64,000 nucleotides of DNA. Origin: Sesamum alatum. Lineage: Eukaryota; Streptophyta; Magnoliopsida; Lamiales; Pedaliaceae. The position numbers and the translations under genes are program-made. Where the stretch lies: NCBI GenBank assembly GCA_034509735.1, contig JACGWO010000010.1:10491193-10555192 (forward strand), written 5' to 3'. Shown here in pieces: positions 34,322-46,800 of the stretch; position 1 is the stretch's first letter; each line of letters opens with the position of its first letter. The notes beneath the pieces were generated by a model that worked only from the letters and a program-made list of their open reading frames with translations, ran no database searches and was not told the DNA's origin.

Positions 34322-34514
34322 TGTTAGAATATTTAAATTTGTTCTTATCTTTTTCCTATTTTACTTCAAGTAGGTCTCTTCTATAGGTGTAGTTTTACTT
34401 CAAGTAGGTCTCTTCTATAGGTGTAGTTATCCTTAAATTCCATCACTATAAATAGAGGTGGAATCATCATTAATCAATAATATAGATTCATCTCTTCTTT
34501 TATCACTTCGTACA
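34322..34514 (+). repeat. 3' LTR of the copia element with a 34-bp internal duplication
   Basis: It is 193 bp against 158 bp in the 5' LTR. The extra length is a perfect tandem duplication (34362-34395 and 34396-34429, unit starting TACTTCAAGTAGG) plus one T. Confidence 0.95.
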
Positions 34515-35073
34515 AAGACACTTTGTATTTGGCCGAGAATCCAACAGATGGCTTTGAAGAAGATGGAAGTGCGTCTTGAAGACTCAAGACGAGATTTGAC
34601 AACTTTTGATTTGTCTGTCTGAGTATTTAGAATTTAGCACTTTTTTTTTTTTTATTGTTGCTTCATTGCCAGTCAATGTAAAAGATCATTTCGTCACAAT
34701 AAAAGACTTTCGTTTTTTTACTGAACTTCTTCTCTGTGTTTTTGATTGAGCACTGGCTTTATTTCTTCTTGTTGCCGTTGAATATGAATGATTGCAATTT
34801 CACGAACTTTTTAAGCTCAAAAACAATCTTGGCTAACTTTAAGATAAACCAAACTTGTTTAAGGATATGACCGAACTTGAAAATAGGTTCAAGCTGCCTA
34901 CGTACCCAGTAAAGGGATCAAGTCAAAATGTAGTTTAAAGAAGCTTGAATTTTCTTTTCTTCTCCTTTTTTTGTTTAACAGGATGGATGTCGTGCACAAT
35001 TTATACTCATGCAGGTCAGGAGTAACATGCAGTTTAGGCTCGTGCGTCATGGAGCAACTTCTTCATGAACTTT

Positions 35074-37492
35074 TCATTTGTAAGGCCAAGGCCGTATTTT
35101 GATTCGATGTGATGGAGGTTTCATGTTCTCTATCTTCAAGTTGTGCTTAGGAGCGTCTTGAATATCATTTTTTAAGATCTTCAAGTTAGAGTCTTCATCA
35201 ACACTGATATGGTTGGATGGACGTAGCTTGATGTTTTCTTGGTCCTCTTTATCTAAAGTGCTTTCTTGATCATGCAATCGTCTAGCGAGGCGTCGCTTTA
35301 CCTTGATTGACTTGTTTGAAGGGATGATCAGGAATGACGTCTTACTTCCCTAGGGTCGAGATAGATGAAGTGCTTGACTTTCACCTTTTCCTATCGACTT
35401 GTTTGTTGGGTCACATTGACTTCTTTTCTTCAGCTGTCGCGCAGAACCATCCTCGAGGCGATCGCGCACAAGTCCGTCGGGAGTGAAGCCTAAGCCAGTG
35501 CGTGGTTGGTCAACATGGAAGCTTTGTTTTCTCAACTTATGTTGCCCTTTAGTTAATCCATGGATCTTTTACCAGTCAACTCGAGATTTAATTTGCTGAG
35601 TCGAGATGGGGCAGAAAAGTCGTACCCTACTTTTGCCATGAGGTGGTAAGTTTTCAAGCTGAATGCCCCCGTCATTTCTTTAGGTTGATTTTTCAGCAGA
35701 AGTAGCTCACTTGAAACCAACACTTGTAGACCGATCAAGGGCTCGATGAGTTCAGCTTTAGCACCTCGAGGGTCACTTAATGTCACCTTACTTGATTGCT
35801 TTATTCCTTTAAATAGTGGAGGAGCATGGTCTTGTGATGAGCTTTGTTTGCCTTTGTTGTCGGCCCAAACCACATAGGGGAATACTGGTGAGTAAGGTGG
35901 TCTCTTCGACTTATGAGTTCTGCTTGTCGACACTTCAACGATGGTCAACTTGTGAAACTCTTCATCACTAATTTCTAACGCAGTGAAGTTGGAGTGTATC
36001 TCTTTGATGAACTGACCGACTGAAATCTTTGAAGGCGTTGCTTTTTGCACCCCGCTAGGGTCGAAGTGGGGCTTGCCATCTGCAGCGTATTCCACCTTGG
36101 TGAAGGGCGTCATGTCAGCATTAGAGGCCTCCATTTGTACAGGCTCAAGATTGTCCAATCGAAGTTTCGATGGCGCTGCCGGTAGAGATGGTAGAGCTTT
36201 CTCCTTGTTTTTCAAAACATGCAAGTCATTTGTTGAAGTGATGCTAGTGACGTTTGTGTCTGCCGTTTCTTCGTCATCCAAAGTAAGTTAACCTTTATTA
36301 CATGGCGTTTGTTGGTTTTGAGACCTTTCACTCATTCTCTCGCTTGGAGGAAATTCGACATGAGTTGTTTTGATGGCCACGGGCTCTTAGACGTCAGGTA
36401 CGACGAAGTCTTCGTCCTCTTTTGACTCCTTCTTTTGGTAGTCAATTGGAAACTTGGGTTTGTGATTGGCGATGCTTATCTCCATGTTATGCGCGCGGGT
36501 AGCTAACTCCTTAAAGCTTCTTGGCTTGATCCCCTGCAAGATGTAAACAAGACCCAATGCATACCTTGGATGCACATTTCTATTGCCGAGGCCTCCAAAA
36601 GTTTGTCTTTGCAACTCAGACTTAGAGCACGCGAACGGTTGATGTAGTAAATAACTGGCTCGTCCTTCCACTGTCTTGCGTTGGTAAGTTCAGGGCATGC
36701 TCACTGTCCGGTGGGTGCTGTAGAACAGTTTAGGAATTATCTCTCCATCTCATCCCAACTATTAATTGACTCGAGCTATAGATCGACATACCAATCGTTC
36801 CTTTTAAGCGATCGGACGAACTGCTTTGCCAAGAGGTCATCGTCAGTGCCCGCGTCGTTGCATGTCTCGATAAAGTGGATGGCGTGTTGTTTTGGGCTGC
36901 CTCTTCCATCAAACTGTCGCAGTTCTTGCGGTAGGTATCACATTGGCATTCTCAAGGCGTCGATGCGCTTGGTATAAGGTTTTGAATACGGGGGAGATCT
37001 TTGGGCCATTCCGCCGTACTGAGATTTGATGGTGTTGCCGATCATCTCTTGCAATTGTTGAACATACCATGTAGCAATAAATGTTTCAAAATGTGTAGAC
37101 TTTTGCATGAATCATGCGTCGGTGGTGCTTTATCCACTTGCTTCTCGCTTCCAACATGGTTTGAGAAGGAGGCATACTTGTGGCTGTCATTGGTTTCTTC
37201 AACGCTCGTATGCTCTTGGTTGGACATCAATTGGCTATTTGGAGATCTTTTTCCTCGACGATATTCTAGAGATTAGTGATGGCTTAGGCCATTGTGCTAG
37301 TTGTTCCTCCATTTCAGTCGTGTTGGCCATCGCAGCGGGGAGGATAGCAAAATGCGTGGATTTGGAGTTGATCTCGTTAGGACTTGCCGAGTTTGAACCA
37401 TTTGAAGGGGTCGTATCAACAATCTTGCCTCCGATGGAGGATTGACCGGCGATAGTGGTGTTGACGGTAACTTGATCCTTCTTGGGCGCCAT
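35074..37492 (-). pseudogene. Gypsy-type gag (retrotrans_gag) remnant, multiply frameshifted
   Basis: It starts at 37492 with MAPKKDQVTVNTTI. A retrotransposon gag core follows in changing frames (about 36990-36390), including LVYILQGIKPRSFKELATRA, a pattern typical of plant gypsy gag. From 36281 to 35553 an open stretch ends FSLKTYHLMAKVGYDFSAPS. GLGFTPDGL near 35490 and a Lys/Arg-rich part down to 35074 lie beyond. Gag would form the particle that packages the RNA. No reverse transcriptase or integrase follows on this strand. Confidence 0.75.
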
Positions 37493-37557
37493 TGAGCGTT
37501 TTGACGTGATAACTTGAACTTTGATGTAGGAAGAAGAGATGATGGGCAGAGATTTTT

Positions 37558-37572
37558 CCATTGGGCGTGCCA
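37558..37572 (-). other. Primer binding site candidate of the gypsy-like element
   Basis: TGGCACGCCCAATGG lies five bases inside the right-hand LTR on the minus strand. TGGCACGCCCAGTGG-like sites are found after many plant Ty3/gypsy LTRs. The tRNA is not assigned here. Confidence 0.6.
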
Positions 37573-37578
37573 GAAATT

Positions 37579-38311
37579 TGTTCACATAAAATTTCATGTC
37601 TGCAAAATAAATTACGAGACAATAAAAATATGGACAAATGATTTTATTGATTTAAAAAGAAAAGTGGATACAATCTCTATAGTGAATGTAATCCCCGAAT
37701 TCTTCTCTTCGAATTTCAATCCAAGGCTGACACTTGTTCTTAGACGTTGATATGTAATCTCCTCCATATTTGTGGAGCAAACTACGTAGCACCTTGAAAT
37801 TTGGTATCAAGGCCGTGAAAGATTTGATGCCGAGGAAGACTTGGAACCTTCACGGTCATGAATCTTCGTCGTGGCAGAGAGTTTTTGGACTTGGGTCTCT
37901 TTGGATTTCTTGTGTTGTGTGGAGTGACTTCTTGTTTTGTATTGTCTCCAATGCTCTATGCAATCTTCACTTGAGTGGTGGAGGCTCCTTATTTATAGGC
38001 ATGAGAAGGGCTATGATAGCTTGGGCTCATGTCTGTTGGGTTTGATCACCGTAGGCTTTGACATGGACTAGTCTTTTGATGGACTGCATTTCGAACATGT
38101 AGCTGAACCAATTTAGTCAATCCAAAATAATAATTTTATATTTTGGATCGACCCATAAAAATACATAAGATCCAAATTTAATATGGGCTTATGAATTTAA
38201 TTTCTTTATGATAAGCCCAAAATATGTTATGGGCTTTTGTTTTGAAACCCAATTATTAGCCGATTGATTTGGGCTCTAATTGATAATTTATTCCAAATTT
38301 TAATATCAACA
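37579..38311 (-). repeat. 5' LTR of the gypsy-like element
   Basis: It is 733 bp with TG...CA ends on the minus strand and TATAAATA at 37990-37997. It pairs with 26165-26893. The TATA box strand agrees with the minus-strand gag. Confidence 0.88.
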
Positions 38312-38316
38312 TAAAC

Positions 38317-39825
38317 AACTCCCTATATTCGTAGTACTCGAACCCATGATAGTGTTTTCATATAGTTATGATTTAAACTTTATCTCCTGGTTAAATGTAA
38401 CAAGCTCGCTTATAAAAAAACTCATAAATTGAAAATCTCCCTTAAAAAAAAACATACCCCCCCGAATTTTGGAAAAAAGAGCAATACAAACCTCTGATGC
38501 GGGAGCCAGTTTCATTCCTAAAATTTCAATGGTGGAGAGAATTCTAAAAATTTTAGTGGAGCTTTGTGTTTTTTATTACTAATTGACCTGGCATATCTTC
38601 TTTACGTGCATATAATAAATAATATTTTATATTTTAAAATATATTATAAATTATAAAAAATATATATAAATTAATATATTACATTTTTTTAAAAAAAATA
38701 AGAAATAAATAAAATTGAATTTTCTTTTTATATTAATATAGATTATTATTATTCAAATAACTTTTTTGCCTATTGATATTTTGATAAGAGACCAAATATA
38801 ATATATCAGCCCCTTTATCTCCGTTAAAAGCCTTTCCTACGTGCTAGACCTTCCCTGGAAGTCCAAAGTAAATTTTACAAGGATTTCGATCTCTCCTAGT
38901 CCACAACAGCCCCATAAACTCGTTCTTTTAAAATATTAAAAAAATTTCACTTTTAGGGTTTATTTTATTCAAGTGAGAATAAATGAGAAGTGAAAGGAGG
39001 AAGAGAAGTGCAAAGGCAAGGTGCAGGGGAAGAGTAATAATTTTCTTTCAAGTTGTTTGGTATGATTGGAAGGGAAGTAAATTTCAAATACTTCTATTTG
39101 TTTAGTACGAAAAGATTAGATTGAGAAGAAAGAACTAATTTTTGCAATTTTACCGATTAACTCTTTCTCTTCATTTTGTATTACAAAATAAAAGTTAATA
39201 TTATACTAAAAAATTATTATATAAAAGAATTATAAACCTTATTAACAAAAATATTTCTCAAACAAAATAAGAACGACAATTATACTATTAATAAAAAGTA
39301 TTCATCAAAATGAGTACTGCTCATATATTCTACACTATTCAATTTAATAAAATCAAGATTAATGACAAATTAACAATAAATTTTTTTGAAAAACACAAGC
39401 AAAGCATGTTTACCTAATTGTTGACTTCAATGTAGTACTTTTCCGGTGATTTGATTGTTTTTTTCTCAAAGATATGTACCGGTATTATCAGCGGAAAGGA
39501 AAAAATTTGAAAAAATTTATATATGGGGGTAATATAGCAAATAAAGATAAAATAAGTGTTTTTTTTTTTTGTTTATACATTCACTTTTCCGCCCAATTTT
39601 GGATAGAGACAAAATTGAACCTCGAAGGAGTTTTTTATACATCATGTTTTACTTTTTCTCAATCTCCTCTCCCTAACCAAACACAAAACTTTTTCTGATA
39701 CATCCCTTTTTATTTTCACTTTTCTTATACTCCCACTTTTCGCCCAACCAAACAAACCCTTAATTAAAGCAAACACATAATTTATGAATAAAATTCTCGT
39801 CTTATTACACATTAAATTCTTTAAA
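38317..39825. other. AT-rich intergenic with a possible hAT-type MITE
   Basis: No gene is seen. Near 38955-39765 the left part (TAGGGTTTATTTTATTC) and the right part (complement of TAAGGGTTTGTTTGGTTGGG) are loosely inverted, like an hAT-type MITE, but I could not match an 8-bp duplication. The open frame at 39474-39698 looks accidental. Confidence 0.35.
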
Positions 39826-39834
39826 TAAAATAAA

Positions 39835-40307
39835 GGATAAATTATATTGAGTTGTCCTAAATTTTGATATAATTAATTATGAATATCGTTTGTTGTACAA
39901 AAAATTACCAATACCTCATTATTGTTTAATGAAAATATGTAAACGTTCTACGACGGTTTTAGAATTGTCCACTTTGTCCTATCTATATTTTTTTTAAAAT
40001 AGAAAATGGTAAAAAAAAAAACCCGCATGAGGTGGATGAAAAATTTTAAAAGATTATATAAAAACAAACGCATTCCACTTAAGCGACAAGAAATTTCAAA
40101 ATCTTAAAAAAATTAAGTAATTTATAATTCATAATTCAAAAGGATATTTTGACCCATTCATTTGAAAAAATAGATGGAAATCTAAGAAAAATAATTGATT
40201 GGATTATTGGACGACAATTAAAATTACGGGATATTCATAATTTCCAAAATAACGAGAAGATGTTTATAATTGTGCTAAATCTTATGAGGGCGCATTGTAA
40301 TTTACCC
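39835..40307. mobile_element. Mutator-type foldback MITE, 473 bp
   Basis: The inverted ends are GGATAAATTATATTGAG and the complement of GGGTAAATTACAATGCG. They are flanked by the perfect 9-bp duplication TAAAATAAA (39826-39834 and 40308-40316). Its ends and interior resemble the MITE at 24334-24761, so both may belong to one family. Confidence 0.85.
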
Positions 40308-40316
40308 TAAAATAAA

Positions 40317-41360
40317 AGAAAGAAAAAGCGGTATACTATATTAGTAGCTTTGGACTTGCAAAGAAGAAAACCTAGTATTATATCCCCACAAGTTGGAGAA
40401 TCTAATACCAAGGAGACTAGACCTAATCAAAGCATATGCCACTCTAAAGTAGGATCAACTCATCTGCAGATAAGCCCCCATGATGCTCAAATTTCTTAAT
40501 TATTATCAACTAAAAGTTAAAGCGACTAAGCATGTGAACAAGTAAAGCCACAGCACTAAGATGGTGGAACAATTATAGTAAAATAGTTTATTAGAGCCAC
40601 TGATTAACTAAATTATCTTCGTAACAGGAAGAAATTATACTAAAACATGTGATGATGGAGAGAGGTGTAATTGAGTGGGATTTTGGTGCTTGATGATGGG
40701 GGACCAATGCATGCAGTGCTGCTGCTGCTGGTGGTAATCAAGGGCCTAGGCCTCAACTCAAGGGTCATGGATTAACAAAGAGCGAAAAGCGGCGCCCCGA
40801 GCAATGTTCTCGGCAGCTGTTCATGAAATTTTGTAGTAATAACTTTGGGGTAAATTTTCAATTCAAACTAGTGTGTGTGGCACACTTTAATGAGTGTGCA
40901 TAATTAAATAAAAATTTTATAAAATAATTTATATTTTAAAAACTATATTCTAATTGAAGAAATTAAAAATATATTTAAAAGAAGAAGATATAAATAGATA
41001 GTAGAAGTTGAAAAGTGTGAATAATTTGAGGGTTTAGAAGAGTGGTTATTGAAAAGTGGAAAGGTAGGAATTAATAAATAAATTAATTATTTAAATTAAA
41101 TATTAAAAATAGTCGGACCAAAAAAATAGTGAGATACCAAAGTGGTGCTCTCACTTATAATATAAAGGTATAGATTATGTTGGTTCGAATCAATGGAAAT
41201 AATTACACTAGTCATGTAATTAATCACTCTTTTAAACTTGTGAATCAATCATATAATTATAAGTATATTATATTTCTTATATAATTGGTTCAAATTTGAC
41301 CAAAACGCGGATATAATCAAATTTTCCTAACTTAAGGAAAATATGTACACTTAAATATTA
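40317..41360. other. Intergenic, no gene recognised
   Basis: Mostly AT-rich. A less AT-rich patch at 40690-40840 has a short (GCT)n run and an open minus-strand stretch (about 20 codons, ending LLIHDP) without a family match. It could be a decayed exon, but nothing supports this. Confidence 0.35.
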
Positions 41361-41364
41361 AAGG

Positions 41365-42665
41365 CAATTTTTGTCCACTAGTTATAGAAAAAAGAGCAAT
41401 CCTTTAACTTCCTAGGGTTCCAAAAAATTCCTCTCACTTTTGATTTTGCTCGATTTCAGGACACTTGTTATCAAAAAATAATTGTTGAATCTGACTTGGC
41501 ATTTCAAATCGGGGGAAGTGGTTTTATTGACTAGTTATACATGATGTGAAAATTACATGGTCTTAACTAAAAAAAATAAAATATGACATGGCATTAGTGG
41601 CCACGCAATCCAAATGACATGGATTTGGGAGGAGAAAAATTACATAACATTTTATAATTTGAAAAATGATATTTATGTTTTATATATACACAATTACATA
41701 TATACATAATTATATATATCACATATAAAATATATATAGGTGGCGACGACCGCTTGCCGCCTCAGTGGAGGCAGCAACGATCTATAGCCACTCAATGATA
41801 ACTGCGACCGTCGCCCAAGACGAAAGGGGGCCATCATCGTCGCCCAACACGAAAGGGTGGCCCAGAAAATGGGTATTGGCGTTACCAAGCCTGAGCGACG
41901 GCGACTCTCTGCAGAGGTCACCTAGAAAAGCAAGGGTGTCATCGTCTCCCACCTTGGGCCGCGGTGGCTCACCCTGAACCAATCACCCAGAAAAGAGAGG
42001 GGTGTTGTCGTTGCCGTACCTTGGCGACAGTGACGTCCCTCTCTTCTTTGAGCGACAATCACTGTCGCCCAAAGGATGTTCGGCGGTTGATTGTCGCCGC
42101 CACCATATATATATGTATGTAATTATGTATATAGATAACTATATATATGTAAATATTTATTTTTTAAATATTTAAGTAAAAATATTTTAATTTTTCAAAA
42201 TCTAATATTCAAAAAATATATTTTATTTTAAATACATGTAATGATAAATATTATTTAATTAAATAATATAATTTAAAAAAATTGATATATTTTTTTGTAT
42301 TTGATTTTAATTAATATATTTTATATTATTATTTTAACTGAAAGAGAAAACAATTATTTTTAATTTTTAAAAAATTAATTAAAAATGATTTAATTCAAAA
42401 TTGTAAAAATAATAAAAAAGTATTAAATTTTTATTTTAAATACAAATAATACTAATTTTAGTAAATAATATAACTTAATGTCACGTGGCCACTAATGCCA
42501 CATTACATGTTTTTTTAATTAAAATCACTTCCCCCATCAATTTAAAATGTCACATTAGATTTTACAGTAAACATTTTGAATCCTGAAAAAATAAAGAACT
42601 AAAAAGAAAATGGAGAATAGTTAAAGGATGAAAATTGTCTTTAAGCGATTAAATCAGTAGGTTAA
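41365..42665. mobile_element. Foldback element about 1.3 kb with a GC-rich core
   Basis: Long diverged inverted arms face each other: TTAAAGGCAATTTTTGTCC with its complement near 42640, CGGGGGAAGTGG near 41513 with CACTTCCCCC near 42527, and GACATGGCATTAGTGGCCAC near 41584 with its complement near 42482. The outer boundaries and duplication are uncertain, so the superfamily is not assigned. Confidence 0.65.
41738..42106. repeat. GC-rich insert with inverted GGTGGCGAC ends
   Basis: About 370 bp of GC-rich DNA start GGTGGCGACGAC and end GTCGCCGCCACC, with TA-rich DNA on both sides. Inside, GTCGCCCAA-type words recur (near 41814, 41850 and 42065), as do TAGAAAAG/CAGAAAAG words. Open frames here are short and unconserved. 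It may be a nested element or a captured fragment. Confidence 0.5.
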
Positions 42666-43839
42666 TAGTAATTTACCCCCCAAAAATATTGGAAAAGGGC
42701 CACCCCCTCCAAAAAAGACAGAAAAAAAAGGGTCAAAGAACCTCCCTCACATTTTCAATTAAAAAAACTCCCTGCCTCAGCGTTGAATTTGATTATGAAT
42801 TTCTTCTGTGAAGACCAAAATACCCTTGTATATAATTTTTTTCCCTTTTTATTGATTTATTTCTTGTCCTTTCCATCTGTAAAAATGAATTGGGATCTTT
42901 TCTTCCAGAACCCCTTAGAAAATAGAAGACCTAAATATGTATCAAAATATCAAAATAAAAGGAAACCTCGGCAAGTTGAGTGAGAAAAATACGTTTGAAG
43001 TGGGTTGAAAGAGTGCGAAGTTGGTTTGTTTGATTTTTTCAGGAAATAGCGAAGAGATTTGAAGAAGAGTTGAACAAGAAAAACTATTTTGCAGTGAAAG
43101 GTACGAATCTTAATCCCTTGTTTCTTTGTGTATATTTAGTACTACATTCTACATGTTATGACTAGAATTAGAGAAACATGTTGTTTGTACGGTATATGAG
43201 TGTCCAATAGCCTCCAGATAAATAAACTTAGGTTGAGAAAAGGATAATGTGCGGTTAAAACGACAAAGATATGTTCGGTTTCATTGAATATTTGGGGGTA
43301 TTCGACTGTATGAATACGTGGGGTCTTTCAACACTTTTTGAAATGGATTTGCCTTTTTCATGTTTTTTAATATTTTAATTATTGAATTTGTTTTGGAAAT
43401 AGGTGATGAATACAAAAATTTTCAGTTGTTTGACGAAATGTTCTTCTCTGTCTCACACTGCAGATTGTGTTATTTTCTATCAGGAAATGTATCCGAAGTG
43501 GCCCCAAAAGGCATCCTTTTTCAAATTGTTATAGAAATATGAATATTCACATTCATTGTTTGTGTGCATTGGATTTAAATATGTTGGGTGGCCCTATTCA
43601 TAAAATATTATTCTTTCAGGATTGTAAATAGTCCCAATTTTGTGATCTTTATAAGCATAAAATGTATACAATGACTATAAGAATGTTGCATGCATTACCC
43701 ATAGTTTAGATGGGAGCAATTTGCTACATAATAATCCCTGTTTTAGTTTTCATATATTTGTTTTTTGTGTTTTTTTTTTATAATTTGATTACTTGTTAAT
43801 TTCAGGTTTTGTATTTGTAGTGTTGGCACGATGCATCAT

Positions 43840-46800
43840 AAAGAAGAGATGTGGGTAGGTGGGAAGTTTGTAAACAACCCATAGTTGTTCTATGTAGTGG
43901 ATAGAATGCATACTTACGAAACAATTGATTTGGATTTGGTGATGATGGGTGATTCTATTACCTATATGAGAAAAGTACAAGGTAGGAGGATGACTATGGT
44001 GAATATTTACTGTACATTATCTGGACATTCATTGGATGTTGGTCTTAGATTACTAAATGGTGATAGATGTGATCCAGCAATACATGAAATGATGAGGGTT
44101 TATGAGAGTGAAATGATCAAGCAATAGTAATTTATGCGGAGGAGCTCTGTGATACTGTTGCAGTAAATGACAAACAAGGGTTATTCTTCCTAAAAAAGTG
44201 ATTGTCGTAGAACATCCAAATGAAAATGAGATGAGATGTTTTAGGTCTGGGATTAACTTTAACGGTGAGTATGAGTCTATTCGTATGAAGAAGTATATGA
44301 AAGAAGGAGGGGAAAATGTTACGAGTGTCAAGGAAAATCTATTCGGAGAAGGGAAAGGGTTAGTGAAAATGTGGTGAGCGAGGGGGAAAATCTGATGGGA
44401 GTGGGAGAAAATGAGAGTGAAAATATAGTAAGGGGGTGTGAAAGTATGGTGAGGGACACTGAAAATGTTGTGAGTGAGGAGGAAAATCTGATGGCAAAAT
44501 AGAAAAACTGTAGCAGAAAGTCAAAACATGGAGGATGTAGCGAAAATAGAACAAAGGGATTATGAACCTAAAAGATAACACATAGATGATGCAGCTGGAA
44601 GTAGGCTGTCAATGAATAAATAATACCCAGGCCCTGTCCCAAGACCATAGCCATTCATTAAATTTTATGCCCGCTGGACCCGACCTAGCCCCACCCGGAC
44701 CGAAGACCCAGTGGGTCCCAAGAAATAGGTCTAATGGCCAGGCCTGATTTTTTTTCCCTCTTTTTCCCTAGGTAATTTCCAGAGCTTATCAAACTAATCC
44801 AAATCACACAATATAAAGGTAAGTATGATATACAAAAAGGGATTACATAGTCCAGAAAGGTAAATAAGCCGAAGCACATCCAAATTCTTAGAGAATCAAA
44901 TCAAAATCCAACAAGGAGAAGAAGAATCTCAATCGAAGTAGTCCAACTTTTGCAACTCCAAACCCAGTTATTATTATTTTTTTTTTGGTTCTGAAGATGA
45001 AAGCAATGAAGTTTTATATCATATCACTCAATCCAATCCACAACAAATAACAACAAACGCAAAACGAAACTAAATCCAGCAACTACGTGTGTGAACAAGA
45101 TTGTGCCAACCAACAGCGGAAATCACTTCATTTCATGGACAACTTAGTTCTTGGATTCATGGGAGAGTTCATAATCAAATCACACACACCCCCACCAATT
45201 CCCCAAACGGAACCCAACGTACAAGCTACAAAATCGGAACCTTGATCTTGGGTGATGCGACAAAGGCAGCGGTCCAGTAGATTCACTATCAGGTGGAGGT
45301 GACAATTGGAGGCTACTATCTTTTCTGCTGAGAGTTGAGAGAATTTCTTTTCTGCTGTGAGAGACTGGAGAATTAGAAAAGAGAATTTTCTTTCATGGTG
45401 AGAGTGTGTTTGAGAGAGAATTTTCTTCAGGTAGAGAATTAGGTACATGGGACATTCGATATTATTAGGTCTATTACCAGACCCATACCAAAAGTATTTT
45501 AATCTAATGGGCACGGGTCTGGGTTGGCTGTCAGCTTAAAATTGTGGGCCTAAGTCTAGGTCTGAATTTGTAACAAAGACCCTGGGTATATATTGACACC
45601 CCTAGCTGGAAGAAAACACAGGGATGATACAGTTGAAAGAATTTCTAACGCTAGACGAGACAATGACAAAAGGAAGGTGGCACTATTAGTTCCATCCGAA
45701 GCTGATTCAAATGATTGGAGATCAGAATTTGATGACTTAAGTGATCAAGACTATGTAGCCACCTTAGAACTCAAATGACGATACTAGTCAGGATTAGGGT
45801 TAAGGTCAGACACCAACAGTTTCATATTTGAAGATATTGAAGCCTCAAGTGATGAAGATACTTTTGTTCAGAAAAATGCTTGCAAGGGACATTTGATTAG
45901 GAAATCGAAGAAGATGCTCAAACTAAATTAAAAAAAAAAAAAAATATGTCCACTGCATTTCCATCTAAAGATAAAGGTCCATCATAGGAGGTTGAATGGT
46001 ACATTAACCATGGAGAAAAAGATGAATTGCAAAATCTTGATCGAAGTGGTTTTGAGAAAGAGTTTGAAGTTCCCAAGCATCCATATTTAAAGAAAACAAT
46101 AATATGAAGACAATGCAGCTCATGGTTGGCCTGAAATTCAAAAGTCCTCAACAATTCAGAGAGGCCTTGAGGGACTAATACGTGAGAAATGGGTTTGATC
46201 TCCACAACATAACGAATTAAAATGATAGAATTAGAGCTAAATTCACGAATGATACATGCAACTGGAGGATACATGCCTCCCCAATCCAATGAGAGAGTTC
46301 AAAATTAACTTAGTTGAAGGGGGGCATAAATGTACCAGATCTTATGTGAGCAAGTTGGCTAAGGCTAAGTATATTGGGAATATAGTGGACAAAGTGATTA
46401 GACGCAACCCAAATGTGCCAATTAGTACACTGAAGAACACTATTCTTAGAAAATGCAATGTGGATGCAAGTAAATGAAAAGTACTTGGGGAAAAGAGAGC
46501 AACTTTACAAAAGAATTTGGGGGTTGACAATGAGCAATACACAAGACTTTACGATTGCTATGAGACAGACATGATTAGAAACCTAAACTATTATCGAGAA
46601 TGAAAGATGGCAGTGAACCACCCATATTTGAGAAGATGTATTTCAACCTCCATCCACTGAAAGTTGGATTTCAGGTAAGCTGTAAATCAATTATGAGTCT
46701 AGATGGGTGTTTCCTCTTAAAAACTGTGTATCAAGGGCATTATTTGGTGGTAATCGCCAGAGATGCAAATGCCAATATATGGCCAATTGCCATTGTTGTT

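Larger units (their letters stand above)
29654..34514 (+). mobile_element. Complete Ty1/copia retrotransposon, 4861 bp
   Basis: Short LTRs (29654-29811 and 34322-34514) start TGTTAGAATATTT and end CTTCGTACA. The 5-bp duplication AAGAC (29649-29653 and 34515-34519) flanks the element. A tRNA-Met-type primer site follows the 5' LTR and a purine tract precedes the 3' LTR. Gag, protease, integrase, reverse transcriptase and RNase H occur in copia order. It is inserted into the gypsy-like element in the opposite orientation. The LTRs are nearly identical, so insertion was recent, but three frameshifts break the coding region. Confidence 0.96.
26165..38311 (-). mobile_element. Ty3/gypsy-like LTR retrotransposon with gag only (TR-GAG type)
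   Basis: Two direct LTRs (26165-26893 and 37579-38311) enclose the element, and the 5-bp duplication TAAAC flanks it (26160-26164 and 38312-38316). On the minus strand the LTR reads TGTTGATATT...TGTGAACA. A primer-site-like TGGCACGCCCAATGG follows the right LTR, and a gag remnant (37492-35074) comes next. I find no reverse transcriptase or integrase from this element. Removing the nested copia and the MITE with their duplications leaves about 6.5 kb, fitting non-autonomous gag-bearing elements described in plants as TR-GAG. The LTRs differ by several percent in the part compared. Confidence 0.85.

Noticed and set aside
38330..38430. Possible SINE on the minus strand with a B-box-like GGGTTCGAG
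   Set aside because: No matching A box, tail or target duplication could be found.
40770..40850. Short open minus-strand stretch that looks exon-like
   Set aside because: About 20 codons only, no family resemblance and no supporting splice sites.
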